64,000 nucleotides of DNA from Stemphylium vesicarium (GCA_004380135.1 QXCR01000048.1:1-64000); one strand, 5' to 3'; shown: positions 35,128 through 47,715, numbered from the stretch's first letter. Made by a program: numbers and translations. The notes: generated by a model not told the origin, from the letters alone.

Positions 35128-37205
35128 TTGCCTTCCTCGACGGAGCCAACAAATTACCTCCATATCCGCTGCGAGCCCACCGTCGATGACGACGACAAAA
35201 ACCTCCATTTTGACTTCGACGTCGTACCCTGCCTTCCTGAAAAGAACCTCCGCGATATTCTGCTTGATCTCGTTGGTCAGAGGGGTGCTACTAATCCGGA
35301 CCCGGGTGTCATTTTCCGAAATCTACCCGCAGTCACCTGGACTCTTCGAGGCGTTCAGGTGCGATGCGCTTATGTTCCTGGCCAAAGGCCTGCGGCAGGT
35401 CAAGCGAAGGCTGAGATTCTGAGCCTGGAGGACATATCGCGTGTTCGGCATTTTCGGATCAAGGATATCAGGATGCCTGAGCATGTTCCCAGATTCACTG
35501 CTGGTGACATGAAGTATGCGGTCTACGAGTACTTCAAGAATGGTAAGTTACACGCCTTTGATTCTTTTGTTTCCATGATACTAACGGTATACAAAGTGGT
35601 TCTCCCAGACGATAAGACTCTGAACGAGAGCCTGCCGCTCGTAGAAGATGACGGTGGAGCTTGGATACCACTTGAGATGCTGGTCGTAGATCGCCACCAA
35701 GTACTGCATCGCTTTGGCCACACGAACGAAACCATCCGCAAGGCGATTCGCGCTTTCGTACAACGGGGTGGCGTGCCCAAAGTTCGCCAATATGCGCAAG
35801 AGCGGTGCGACGAGATGGCGTTGGTTGTGTGGGGGAGCGATCCGGGGAACCCAGACAATGCTGGGACACCTCAACGCTGGCTACATGTTTTTTCCAAGCC
35901 TGTGTTTACACCGAATCCGGATCTGTTCCCGCTCTTCAAGTCACTGATAGACGACAAACGCCCCGCACAACTGCGCTACTTCTACATCCAACCAGGAAGC
36001 AAAAACGTTGTCGATGATGATCTTCCAAAGAAGGTCATCAGTGGCCTTGAGGGAGTGGGGTACACGATCGACAGTGATGAATCGATGGAGTCACAACTAG
36101 TCGCAAGCGCTCCTCCCAACAACCCAGAGTCTGATCTCATATTCGCTCTCATCGACGATTGTGGCCGCAGCAGGGACGAAGTTCAGAAGCCCATGGCTCG
36201 AATGCACAAGTTCGGGGCGCTTTCAGCTGGCGTTCCAGTCGTTTGCGCAGTTCGAAGCCACCTCAAGAAACTGTATGATTCACAAGTGGAGGCATCCGTG
36301 AGTTACTTGTCCGCCAACCTCCAAGCCAAGATAAACTACATGCTGGGGGGAAAGAACTTTGACACAAATCTCGAGGCAGTAACGGCAGGGGAAAAAATCA
36401 TGATTGCTGGTGCCCGCATTGCACACCGAGTAGGCGAGCAGTCATACTGCCCTTCAATCACAGCTCTAGTAGCAACTACCAGCAAGTCAACCTCCCGTTA
36501 CCTCGGTTCCACCCGACTCCAAGCGACCACCGCCGCCTCGCAAGCCGGCGGAAAGATCCGCCGCGGCTGCATATCTCAGATCATCTCCCTCCGCGACATG
36601 TTCATCGAGCGCTTCCAAACCTGGACCACCCCATCAGCCACCCTGCTCTTCTTCCGCTCCAGCATACCCTACCACTCCTTAACCGTGCACTCCGAGTGCG
36701 CCCAAATCCGGCTCGCCTTCCAGCACGTCTTCCCCACTGCCCCAATCCCCCTCGCTCTAACCTACATTGTCGTCAACAAAAACACCGAGCTCACCGAGCT
36801 CACCTACCAAACCACCACAGCCACCCCGCAAGCCGTGACACCGCACTTCGACTACCTAGCCGCCGGCGACGGTATTGTTAAATACAGGTACATCGTCATC
36901 TGCAACGACGTTGGGTATTCTGCAAAGGACCTCGCGGAGCTTGCGAGGCTTGTTAATGAGAGTTCGCAGCTTACAAGTCAGGTTGAGCAGGTTTCTAGGG
37001 CGTTGCAGGTGATTTATGCGGGGAGGTTTTGTGAGGGCGTGCGCGTGTTGAGCGTGTGGGGAGACCGAATGAGGCGGCGGTTGAGTGGGAGGTGGGTGAG
37101 GAGCGGAGGGCTGTTGGGGTGGTGGTGAGTGAGTGGCTGGCTGTTGGCGAGGCGAGGGGGTTGCCGCAGAAGGATATTTTGGAAGAGGTGATGTTTTATC
37201 TGTAG
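35128..37205 (+). pseudogene. Argonaute-like (PIWI) gene, catalytically degenerate and frameshifted
   Basis: An open frame from about 35128 has one clean intron (35543-35596) and resembles Argonaute from the linker to the end. The PAZ-like part is weak (WIPLEMLVVDRHQVLHRFGH). The PIWI domain is clear: LIFALIDDCGR, YLSANLQAKINYMLGGKN, CPSITALVATTSKSTSRYLG. The catalytic positions are changed: GADVTH of active proteins reads GARIAH (36409-36426), so Asp is replaced by Arg, and the RDGVSE-like motif reads RSSIPY, so the second Asp is lost. The last two catalytic positions also look lost. At 37036-37037 two extra G interrupt CERAR; past that, a different frame reads RVGRPNEAAVEWEV and ends MFYL at 37205, the usual Argonaute C-terminus. 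Without the shift, the open frame instead ends at 37128. Confidence 0.7.
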
Positions 37206-37870
37206 GATGTCGTGACTGGGGGATGTTGGAAGGGTGGGTTTCTTTCTCTTGTTCCTTAGATGTTCAGCCTTCTTCTGATTTCCATTTCGCATTTCACATC
37301 TCCGTTTTTCTGCATCTTTTTTAATTTCTCGCTTTTTGGCATTTTAGATCGTCACTTGTCTTTTCCACGCCGCAACTTCTGGAGAATGGCTCTAGAACTT
37401 GCCTTATGCGTTTTCGCGAAGAATTGGAATGGCTTCGTCTTGCGTTCCGCGTTGCTTCATTCCATAGACAAACTCCAAACACTCTTTTCCAAAACTCCAG
37501 CTTCTGCACGTATATCCATGCAAATCTCCCAACGCGGACGTGATAAAAAGTACCATGGTACTCGTAACGGGCTGTGAGGATGCTTTCGGCTAGCGTCGCA
37601 GGGCTGGATTAGCGGTGGCTCAAATGTGGCGAGATCCACGGCATAATTAGCGGCGGGTATTAGCGGGACAACTGGGCTTTGCCGTTTCTTTGCGACAATT
37701 GCGGCGCTATCACGATACTTTGTTGCCTTTTGACGTGTGTGGGTACTCGTGTCTTTTTCTTTGCACGCAAATTTCTTCTCTCTCTTTCTCACACCACTCT
37801 CCCACCACTCGCTCAAATACATATCCCAAGAACACGCCAGGCGCACCTCGAGAATACGCCAACCGCAATA
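37206..37870. promoter_or_regulatory. Intergenic region upstream of cystathionine beta-synthase
   Basis: 665 bases. The last 150 bases are C/T-rich, as usual for a fungal leader (CTCTCTCTTTCTCACACC near 37775). No gene is supported. Confidence 0.4.
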
Positions 37871-39542
37871 ATGTCTACCAATACTCGCCCCGCCATCCCT
37901 CCCGTCGTCATGAACAGCATAACGGAGCAGATTGGCAACACGCCTCTCGTGCGTCTAAACAAGATCCCACAATCCCTCGGTATTCGCGCCACCGTCTACG
38001 CAAAGGTCGAAGCCTTCAATGCCGGCGGTAGTGTCAAGGACCGCATCGCCCTGCGCATGATCGAAGCGGCCGAAAAGTCCGGTCGCATAAAGCCCGGCGA
38101 CACACTCATCGAGCCTACATCTGGCAACACGGGTATCGGGCTTGCGCTCGTGGGTGCAGTCAAGGGATACAGGACCATCATCACGCTCCCCGAGAAGATG
38201 AGCCCCGAGAAGGTGGCGGTGCTCAAGGCGCTTGGGGCTGAAATCATCCGCACACCGACGAGTGCGGCGTGGGATAGTCCCGAGAGCCATATCGGTGTGG
38301 CAAGGCGATTGGTCAAGGAGATTCCAAACGCGCATATTCTGGATCAGTACTCGAATGTGGACAACCCGCTCGCCCACGAGTGCGGCACCGCAGAGGAGGT
38401 GTGGACACAGACCGAGGGGAAGATTAGCATGCTCGTTGCTGGCGCCGGAACCGGAGGCACAATCACCGGTCTTGCGAGGGGTCTCCGGAAACACAAGCAG
38501 GATGTCAAGATTATCGCGGCAGATCCTCATGGCAGTATCCTGGCGCTGCCCGCGACTTTGAACGACGAGCGTGTGAATGAGGGGTACAAGGTTGAGGGTA
38601 TCGGCTACGACTTTATTCCCGATGTTCTGGAGCAGAAGATCGTGGACAAGTGGTACAAGACCGACGACCGTTCATCGTTCCTGTATGCGCGTAGGTTGAT
38701 TGCCGAAGAGGGTATCCTCTGTGGTGGATCTTCAGGAAGTGCCATGGCAGCCATGGTTGAGGCAGCTCAAGACATGAACCTGACCGAAGACGACGTCGTA
38801 GTAGTCATACTCCCGGACAGCATCCGCAGCTACCTCAGCAAGGTAAGTCGCCCAAGCCCGCCTCTCTCATCCTTCCCCCCGCAGCTAACAAACCTCCCAG
38901 TTCGTCGACGACGACTGGCTCGCCGCCAACGACCTCCTCCCCCCGACCCCCCCTCTAACCCCCAACTCCAACGGCGCGCACCTCCGCCGGCTCTCGACGA
39001 GCAAAAAAGCCGACCCCTTCCACGGCTCCACCATCGCCTCGCTGCGCCTCAAACCCGTCACCACCGTCTCCGCCTCGTCGCCCTGCAGCGAAGCCATAGA
39101 AACCATGCGCGAAAAGGGCTTCGACCAACTGCCCGTCAGCATCTACAGCTCCACGGGCAAAGCCCGCCTCGTCGGCCTCGTCACCCTCGGCAACCTCCTC
39201 TCCTACATCGCCGCCGGCCGCGCTACCCCCAAATCCCCCGTCGAAGCCGTCATGTTTGACTTCCGCAAGCTGCACGAGGTTGTTAAAGACCTTGGGCGTC
39301 TGAGTCTTGATGGCGATAATGCGAAGAATACGGAGAAGGGGGGTAAGAAGGGGAGGAGGGAGTTTGTGGAGATTACCAAAGAGACGACACTGACGGATTT
39401 GAATAAGTTCTTCGAGTGGAATAGTGCTGCTGTCGTTACTGAGAGGGTTGAGGGCGAGGTTAGGGCTGTGGGGGTGGTTACCAAGGTGGATTTGCTTACT
39501 TGGATGGTTAGGCAGGGGCATGTTAATGGGACGGCGAGTTAG
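37871..39542 (+). CDS. CYS4: Cystathionine beta-synthase
   Basis: Two exons, 37871-38842 and 38901-39542 (58-nt phase-0 intron); 537 aa. The start is MSTNTRPAIPPVVMN; the frame is open further upstream but lacks an ATG of similar quality. The PLP-fold domain (about 14-325) has the Schiff-base Lys56 in AGGSVKDRIA, the substrate loop TSGNTGIG (about 83-90) and the phosphate-binding GAGTGGT. The C-terminal half has a CBS-domain pair: FDQLPVSIYSS, ARLVGLVTLGNLLSYIA and then WNSAAVVTER, RAVGVVTKVDLLTWM. The enzyme condenses serine and homocysteine to cystathionine in transsulfuration. As in other fungi there is no N-terminal heme-binding extension. The Pro-rich linker after the intron (PPTPPLTPNSN) is typical of filamentous ascomycetes. 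Confidence 0.97.
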
Positions 39543-39699
39543 ATGGAGGTGCATCTTTGCATGGTTTAGATGGGGTCATTTGGAGTTTTGGGTTTTGGGT
39601 GGGTTTGGTATGAGTGTATGTGTGTTATGTAGATATGGATGCATGACTGAACGACCAGTCGGTCGGTGTTTTTAGAAATATACAGACTTCAACGTCTAT

Positions 39700-41800
39700 C
39701 TCATGGTTATGTTTGCTAGCTTTTCTTCTTGTTTCTCTTTCTCTGGAATCTCATCTTTGGCATTGTCTCATGAAGACATTACTTTCTCTCTCCATCCTTC
39801 TCCCATAGAGCACAACATTTCATCATGTCAAGACTGGGACTGTATATATAAACCCTCCTCGCCTTTCCTTCTCTTCTCTTCTTCTTCATCATCACACTCA
39901 CTAAATATTTCCCCAGCTGTCTAAAATGAATCTATGGGATGACACTGTGTTTTCCTCCTCTCTAAAATCAAAAACCACACGGATAGATGTGAAGTACTCT
40001 TTTACTAGAACAATTCTACAAACGCGACATGTCTGCGTCCGCTCTCCGACACATGATTACTTCCAAAATGTACAGATGCACGCCTTTATGTTGCTGCCTC
40101 CTCTTCACCTCTTCATTATAAGCAACACTGTTTCCTGCATTGTCTTAAGCGAAACAGGCGGAAGCTAATGTCTCCTCCGCCTTCTCTAAAACATGCCACC
40201 TACAAAGGATGCCCAGTCTTCCCTACCAAAATGCTGCGGGCACGACGACATGTCTGCGCTCGTCCTTCAAGACATGAATTCTTTCCAAAATGTACAGATG
40301 CACTCCTTATGTTGCTCTCTCTCTTTTTTTCCTGGTTATGAAGACCTTTTCCTGCATTGCCTAAAATACAGTGGAGAAACGTAATATCTTCTCCGCGAGC
40401 CACTTTCTGTAAAAGTCACCTTATACTACACGATGTTCGGTGCTCTAGCGTCAAAACATACGCAAGAACTTGGTATGTTTGCGTGTGGCCTTTGAGAACG
40501 AAAAACCTGTTCTTGGAGATTGGGGTATATAACTACGCTCTCGGTACTTCTTATCTTCTTCTTCTTTACTATATCTCATCTTCCCTGCGTTATCTAAAAT
40601 GACTAAAGTGGCTAGCATGTCTCCTTTTTCGCTCTCTTCTTCTAAAATACCAGACCAACCGGAACATGTCCAGTGCTCTGTTGTACAACAAATAGTGACA
40701 ATGACTGGCCATGTTCGCGTCCGGTCTTCGGGAACGAAAACCTGTTCCTGGAGATTGAGGTATATAAAACTCCTCTCATCATCCTTTTCTTCTCCTTCTT
40801 TATTATATCCATCACTGTCTAGGTCTCCTAAAAACCAACTCAGATAAGAACGATGTCTTCTCCTCGGGCTCTCCTTTTAAACCATCAAACCCACAGTCAA
40901 TGCGTCTGATGCTCCGGCCTTGAAAGAACAAGACTGTCCCGTTGTTTGCATCCGCTCCTCCAAAGCAAAAAGTCCCCTCCCCAAACCTCCTGCAGTTCGC
41001 ACAATGTGGGTTGTGGTTTTCTGTCTCTTCAAAAGCTGTGGAGCGTGACGCTATGTTCCTGCGGCTATTCAAAATCGCATCATACAATGCCCGGTGCTGC
41101 GGCATCAAAACCTCAAAGAAACCATGTCTGCATCTGCTCCTCGAAGATAAAAAGGCTGTTTCTCAAAACGGTACGAGGTTGTGCGATGTGTGAGAGGAGA
41201 GGGGGAGAAAACATACAATGCCGTTTGTTATGTCTCTATCCTGGAGGTGCTAGGAGCATCAAAAAAAACGCATCAGCTTCTGTTCATGTCGTTCTCGGCG
41301 GTTGGGGAGTGTGAAAAAACATTTCTCTAAAAGAAGAAAGAGCGCATTGTGTTCTCTAATGTCCTAGTGTACGAAAACGTGTATACCAAGAAGACATGTC
41401 TGAGAGGACGTTGTGGCGGATACGCGCATGTGATGACGTACGGCTGTATCGCATAAAATACTGCGTATCTCCCGTCCATGGTCTTGGACTGGACGTATGG
41501 GGGAGTTCTATGTCAAGCAGACCACTGCCCAAGGCTCCACTTGCGCCTTATGTGCCAGCCCAGATATGATTCTCGTAAGCGGACGGAGCGTGTATAAATA
41601 TCTCGCCTGCGTTCTCTCGGTCTCTCATCATATTCTCCGCCACTCTCCTCGCCTAAAGTCCTCATTCGCCTATCACATGTTTGGTTCCTCCTGTTTGTCA
41701 AAAGATAAAGTTCGCTCGTGTCCATGAGGAAATATATAATCTCACCACTACTATGGCTGCATTATCCAATACCAATATAAAAAGGACACATGACTCTGAG
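39700..41800. repeat. Diverged tandem array of about 150-240 bp promoter-like units
   Basis: A core like CATGTCTGCGTCCGCTC recurs at about 40028, 40249, 40474, 40711, 40943 and 41123. It is usually preceded 30-50 bases upstream by GGTGCT-n5-GCATCAAAA (about 40438, 40672, 40909, 41092, 41245). Two units share CCTGTTCYTGGAGATTGRGG followed by TATATA (40526, 40761); two more TATA boxes with pyrimidine tracts occur at 39841 and 41593. The TATA boxes at 39841, 40526 and 41593 are followed by a CT-rich stretch of about 50 bases and then CTAAA. Only short, non-conserved open frames exist. This could be a decayed family of small genes, a set of non-coding transcription units or a satellite. Confidence 0.7.
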
Positions 41801-41883
41801 ACCAAGACTAAAACACAACAAGTGGCACGACATGTGTGACCCGCGTTATCTCGAAAGAGTTTGACTACTTAACACCAATCCCT

Positions 41884-42477
41884 TCATCCTTCCTCACCAG
41901 CAGCATTCGCCCCCCTCATCATAATCTCCCTCAACCTCCCCGCCGCAACCCCATCCACAAACTCCACACTCTTCTTAATCCTCACCCCTCCCTCCCCCTC
42001 CACCTCCTCCATATCAAAAACCCAAACAAGATCATTCTCCACCGTCTCCCCTCCCTCCACATCCCCCACCCTCGGCGTCATCAAAAACGCGATCCGCAGC
42101 ACAACCCTCAGCCCCACCGTATCAACAACCGTATCCTTAACCTGCGCCTTCCACCTCGCGAGCCGCGGGAGCATACTCTGTAGATGCGCCACGAAGCCGT
42201 CAAAACTAAACATGCCTTGTAGCGGCGGCGACACGGAGACCAAGTGGCTGTGGCCGAAGGCGTGGGTGAAGTCCGGGCTGCAGAAGGTGCGCATGAGGGG
42301 AAAGTTCATGCGTGTGGGGAGGGTTTCGTTTTGGGTTTGCGCTGTGATGAACGAGACGGCTGTTGTGGCGAGGGCGGTGTAGAGGGGGGAGGGTGATGGC
42401 TGGGCTGGAGACATTGTTGGGTTGGCTTGGGGGTGTGGATGTGGATGTGGATGTAAATGTGGATGTGGATGGCTCAT
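41884..42477 (-). CDS. NTF2/SnoaL-like small protein
   Basis: Intronless. The ATG at 42477 gives 197 aa; an internal ATG at 42414 (MSPAQPSPSPLYTALATTA) gives 176 aa and fits the domain start better. The core follows the SnoaL-like/NTF2-like pattern seen in ascomycete proteins: HLVSVSPPLQGMFSFDGFVA, LARWKAQVKDTVVD, VVLRIAFLM, VENDLVWVFDMEE, KKSVEFVDGVAAGRLREIMM. The residues between the two ATGs are His-Pro repeats (HPHPHLHPHPHPHP) encoded by a GGATGT hexamer repeat at 42436-42472, so length polymorphism is expected. The fold can be enzymatic or binding; substrate and role are unknown. A TATA-like element (minus strand, about 42546-42538) lies upstream. Confidence 0.7.
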   Translation of the reverse strand: MSHPHPHLHPHPHPHPQANPTMSPAQPSPSPLYTALATTAVSFITAQTQNETLPTRMNFPLMRTFCSPDFTHAFGHSHLVSVSPPLQGMFSFDGFVAHLQSMLPRLARWKAQVKDTVVDTVGLRVVLRIAFLMTPRVGDVEGGETVENDLVWVFDMEEVEGEGGVRIKKSVEFVDGVAAGRLREIMMRGANAAGEEG

Positions 42478-45400
42478 TGGCTCGGATAATATTGGAGGAG
42501 GTGCATGCTTGTTGGCTTGGTATGGCTGGACGCCTTGGATATAAACTACTTTGCTACATGAGGTGCTGTTTCTTGTGCTGCTAATGTCAGTGTCACTGAT
42601 GAGGCGGCGACGCGACGCGACGGCAACGGCGGGCGGATCCCCACTCACGCAAACGGACACTAAGGTTTGCGCGCCAAAGTTTGGTACCGACGCGGTAGCT
42701 CCCGTCGCGGCCGTAACGTCGGTCCTAATCTGCCCCCAACATCACTTGCAACTTTGTCCCGTGGTTTCTGAGAGAACTTTCGCAACGGAGGTTCCGGGTG
42801 TCGCCATGACATGGTCTGCGAATATCGTGTCATTTCCGAAAGCTGATGCGACCCAGCAGTCTGGTTGTGGTGCGAACGGGCCCCCAGGTATGTGCGCTTG
42901 TTCGTGTTCGTGACACCCCAGCGTCCGCGGTAATTGCGGAAGAGTAGGTTCGGAGTTGTATTTCAATTACGCGACCTGTGTGAAGACAAGTAGAAGGGTA
43001 TCGTACGAGGAATCTCGATTCGCAATGTGGCTCGGCGGAAAACGGCATACAACCCCTCCTGTCATGAACAAGGCTTCGTTGCCCGCGTGTCTGTTGAGAG
43101 CCATTCGATCTTCTCGAGGGGTGTATGAATCTCTTTCCAAACTGTTGGTCGTGTTCCGAGGTCAACGCGATGCTGGGCCCGCTTCTCTGGGTGCTGTGTG
43201 ACAGACAGCGCAGGACCGTGTATCGCCGGAATGTCCTCGACTGGTAGGCTAGACAGTGTCATGCCGTTGCTATCAATGTCAATCTTGACGCCAGAGCTGT
43301 ATCCGATTGATGCCGCAAGACCATCATACGCAGCTTACAATGCGCAGGCCGTTGCGTACGCCCTCAGTTGCTGACCGGACTCTGGGTAAGCTCGATTCGG
43401 CATGTTCGGCAGGAAGGGTCTGCTGTGCTTCGAGGCGTCACAGGTCCCGCTCGATTACTATTCGTACGCTCCTAGAATGTTTTCGGAAAACTTGTTGCTC
43501 GCTGGCCGTACCGTTATGCTCACGTCCGCCGTGCTTATTCCGGCTTCAGATATCGGGCGCGTCGAAAGAAGCTCGAGAACGACGAGGTGATGGATAGCTT
43601 GTGTGATAGAGCGCGTGGTTTTGTCGTGTATCGCAATCAAGGGACCAGGGCCGTATACGAACTATCACGATGGAAAAAGGTCGCAGTGGCGATGCGGCGA
43701 CACTGCGATACTGTGAAGCGAAGGTCCATCGATCGAAAACTGCGAGTGAGGTTGTATTCAATTCGGGAACATCTACAAAGTCAGTACTATGACTCTCTCG
43801 GTTTATCGCTCGCAGTCCTGCGAGAATTGATGCGGGGGCGACGTATTCGAGTATGGAAACACATGGTGCGAGAAAGTGGTTGCTCTGATCGTGGAAGTGA
43901 AGCCCGGTGTCGTGGTAACACCAGAGCCCACGCCATGCCTCTCGGAACTTGCCCCGTAGGTCAGTACTCGATCAGCACAAGTGCAGTGGAGATTTCGGAC
44001 GCTTTCACGCCCGTGCGCTGTGACCGCGGCTGCAGCGATACGCATGCAAAACGTCACGAATGCAATCTCGGCCGAAATTGACTTTATTGCTAGCTTGCTC
44101 GCTGCCCACATTCGTGACAATGCAGCAGATCAGGGGCGTTTTCATTTAATGTGAACTCCGCAACGGGTAGTGGTCGGCTTGAACAAGAGGCAGTCTGCCA
44201 CGTGCCCTAGTCAGCGGAAGGTACGTCCCGATACGGGTCGGTCCGACATACAAATGCCGGCCATTCTGTTCGCTGTCCTGGTGAGCCTGCAGTTTCCAGA
44301 AGCTTCACCACTCTCTGGGGAAAATTACTTCGGCTACTTCCCCCAAGTGTGCTGGGGACCGTTGCTAGCCGCAAAGGACATGCCGCCATGCGTTAATATG
44401 TTGAGTCCATTGCAGGGCTTCTTCCGTGCTCACTTTGTGGTATCCATATGAGTTGTGGAACACTCCTTCAGCCTTCCTTCAATTCACGCCAGAGTGCCAA
44501 TTTGACCATACAAACGGACGCTTTACTTGCGCTTACAATGTGATTGCTAAACGACCTAAGACGGCGAGGTCTCAGGGGAATGTTCAACGGTACCGCGGAT
44601 CCGTCTAGCTGCCGGGGAAGTCTGCTTTCGCACTGGGTATTCTTCCGAGCAATATATGCCCAAACGATATGTGGAGATGACATGTTTCTGCCTGCGCCAT
44701 ATAAATATCAACACTGCACCATTGATCTCCGTGTATCACATCAGTCTTCTGCCTGTCATTGACTTGACCTCCTAGAATCAAGGTGTTGGCTTGTCAAAGC
44801 TATCGTTCCGTGCTCAGCAGTCCCAGGAATCTAAGCCCAGTTTATCGGCAAGCCGTCTCGTTACATTCAGATGCCGTCCGAAAGATGCATATAGTTCGTA
44901 GCTGCGCCACCTAGATGCAGAATTTTCGCCAGCACGTAGATTAGCGCTATGCAAGATTACCGCGAGACAGGTTGGTGGAAACAGCGACGGCATATCGCAC
45001 CTCCACGTATGACAGAAGCGTCCCCATTTCCAGAAGCTCTGAAGCAATCCTCCCGCGATGACAGTGTATGTGCTGTTGTGTAACGAGGGCGAGGTCTCGA
45101 ACATGATGTTCCGACTTGAATCACGAGATTCAAACGGCTGAAAATCGGAAGACGATAACGTGTTCGACTGTCGGGGCGCTAGTGCGGACAGGCAATTCCT
45201 ATCTCGCTTTCCATCTGGCAGTCATCAGTACTCCCGTTGCAAGTAGGTCCTTGCTGCAATGGCTGCGCAGATGTCGTTGCCGCGGTTGGGAAGAATATCG
45301 GAAGAGACAGCGGCCCTTGCAGTGTCTTCGTGCGCTGTATTCTAGTGACAGATGATATGTACATCGTATTGACCGAAAGTGTTATAGAATCTTAGACAGA

Positions 45401-47715
45401 CGGCGCGTGACAGGCTCACTAGCTAGTGAAGTAGCACAAAGTGTTTGTTGGTGTAACGTGTTTTTGTGACACACCAGTCTTCGGAACCGTAGATCAAACC
45501 CAATGCACCGGACGAGGCCTTGCAAAGCTGCATAGTGAGAGACCTGGTCATGTTCGATCGCTGCGGGGTGTATATTGGTGTGCGAATAGACGGTGCGACG
45601 TAAGCGAAGTGTTGGTAATGGTGGTACGAGAATGCCAACGTGTGGGTTAGAGGGCTCTAATGCATAGATGTAGGCGATCCGATGGACATGCCCTGGCTGG
45701 AGCGTCTTCCTTTGAAGAGATAGAATCTGTCAAGGAACAATAATGATGATCGCATGGGACGCAGTGAGAGAAGAAAGACGAGGACTGGCATTTGCGACAC
45801 CCCAAGCCGGTTATTTCGGGGAGCAACGGCCCCGATGATCCACATCAGTGCACTTGCAGGGTGCGAAGGTAGTAAGCAGTGTGCTGACCACTGGAACACA
45901 AAGATCCTCAGATCTCCGACAAATTTTGCCGTTGCCAGTGAATCTGTTGAGACAGAGAGTCCGGCACCTGCCGAGTTCCTTTGAGGCAACTGCTTAGCCA
46001 CCAGAAGGCAGTGCTTCTGTTGCACCTATATTGTTCCAGCGTGTGTAAACACGAACCAGTGCAGAGACCGGCTTCATGCGTCCGGAAAGCCACCCCAATG
46101 AGCATCCAAAAGCATCACATTCTGCGGGTAATGATTCACCGACCCATTGGAATTTTTCTGGGTCATTTCGTCAAGCGGTTGGGTTTTAGATTTGGTGTAC
46201 CCCTGAAACGGTGTTCTCGTAGGCGCCGTTCAGCCCCATACAGACATTGCCCAATGACCACATGACAGTGTAAAACGCCAATAATGTGGCCGTGTCACCA
46301 GTAACGTGGTCACGCTTTCCAACGTTCGTGCCGCCCAACGCCTGCCGTTTTGAACTCCGCGGAATCGTTGTCAAGACTTGTACAACATGATGTTGGCAAC
46401 AGATATCGCATACACCATCAAGCCCCGCGTTTTGAAAATAATTGGGAGCCTAGGGCAGATAGGTAGGCTTGCTTATTGACCACCTTACCTTGTGCGTGAA
46501 TGCGCGAACGGCGGCTTCGATCAATGCGATTCGTTGACCCGATGGGGATTCGTCCACCAATCCAAGGCCAATACGCAGTGAAAGTCGCACTTCCGTTGAC
46601 AAATTCCTCTCAATAAAGTGGAGAAGGTTCAAACCCTGGTGCCTAGAATCCCACTTCCAAGGTGCTACAGATTATCTCGCGTACATGAGATGCACATACG
46701 GCGTGTACTATCGGATATATTGACGCTTTTGGACCGCGGCACGTCTGAGATGATGGAATTTTGACAACCTCGGAATGCGAGATCGATGAATCACTTTCTC
46801 GACGTAGCCTTGGATGTGGAATGAGGTTTCCCGCGTGCATGCTCGCAAGATCGGCCGTTCCTGTTTTGGTACCAACAACAGGCTTCATGGGATGGATGAT
46901 CTAGGTATGATTCCTGTCGATTCCGCTTGATGAGGCTGGGCACGGCCGTTTGCGTTTATTCCTTGCCAAGAGGAAGCGAACCAGATAGTTCTTCCATGAC
47001 TAGTCTCGTCGTGGTGTTAGATAGCGTGTTTCTCGTTTGTCTGATACGTGCTTGCGACCCGGTGCGCGTGGGGCCGCGCTGACGTCTAGCTAAAGGCATA
47101 GGGCCTCGCCTGCGGGGAGCTTGTGCCGGGCGCCTGTCGTTGAATATCAGCAGATACCGTGCTAGTGACTGGAACTGTTCATCTCCACTCGTGGGGCAGC
47201 AGCAAAATCATGCTGGCAGCGCTGGAGGAGACGCGGCCAACAGGCCATTGCGTCTGGGGGAACGAGACACTGCAGCACACATGCCGCTGGTATGTTGAGG
47301 AAGCTCTGATCGGTGCCAGTCATCTTCATGCTAGTTTTGAAATGGCTCGGGAGGATTGGGGGAGGATCGAGCTTCATGAGGTCGTTTGGGCAGTGGCGCT
47401 AGATGCTAGTGTACCACGGTTGAGCGCTTGAGGCAGCAACGACAGTACACTAACACCTTCCCCAGGAAGCAGCAATGGCAGATACATGTAGCAAAAAGCC
47501 TCTCATTAGAACAAGAGCAAATTCAGATAAAAGCAGATAGCCGCCGTTTTCTCCCCGCATCACTCAACCCCGATACCATGATCGTCTGAGCCGATTGTCT
47601 TCTAAGTGTAGAAAGGAGCGACTGTAGTGAGACGCGCAGGTAACACAAAAAGCCTCCGAGTACATCTTCGAATCGCATGCGTCCACGCGGTATGAAATCC
47701 AAGTTAAACAGCCCA
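42478..47715. other. 5.2 kb region without a supported gene
   Basis: Open frames reach at most about 165 codons (43587-44081, plus) and lack domains, splice-linked neighbours or consistent codon use. Base composition is balanced, unlike a RIP-mutated transposon. I found no terminal repeats or transposase-like text. Confidence 0.45.

Noticed and set aside
43587..44081. 164-codon plus-strand frame in the gene-free stretch
   Set aside because: No domain, low-quality codon pattern and no splice-linked exons; chance frame is the simpler reading.
47159..47431. 90-codon plus-strand frame near 47.2 kb
   Set aside because: Starts without ATG and has no partner exons or family resemblance.
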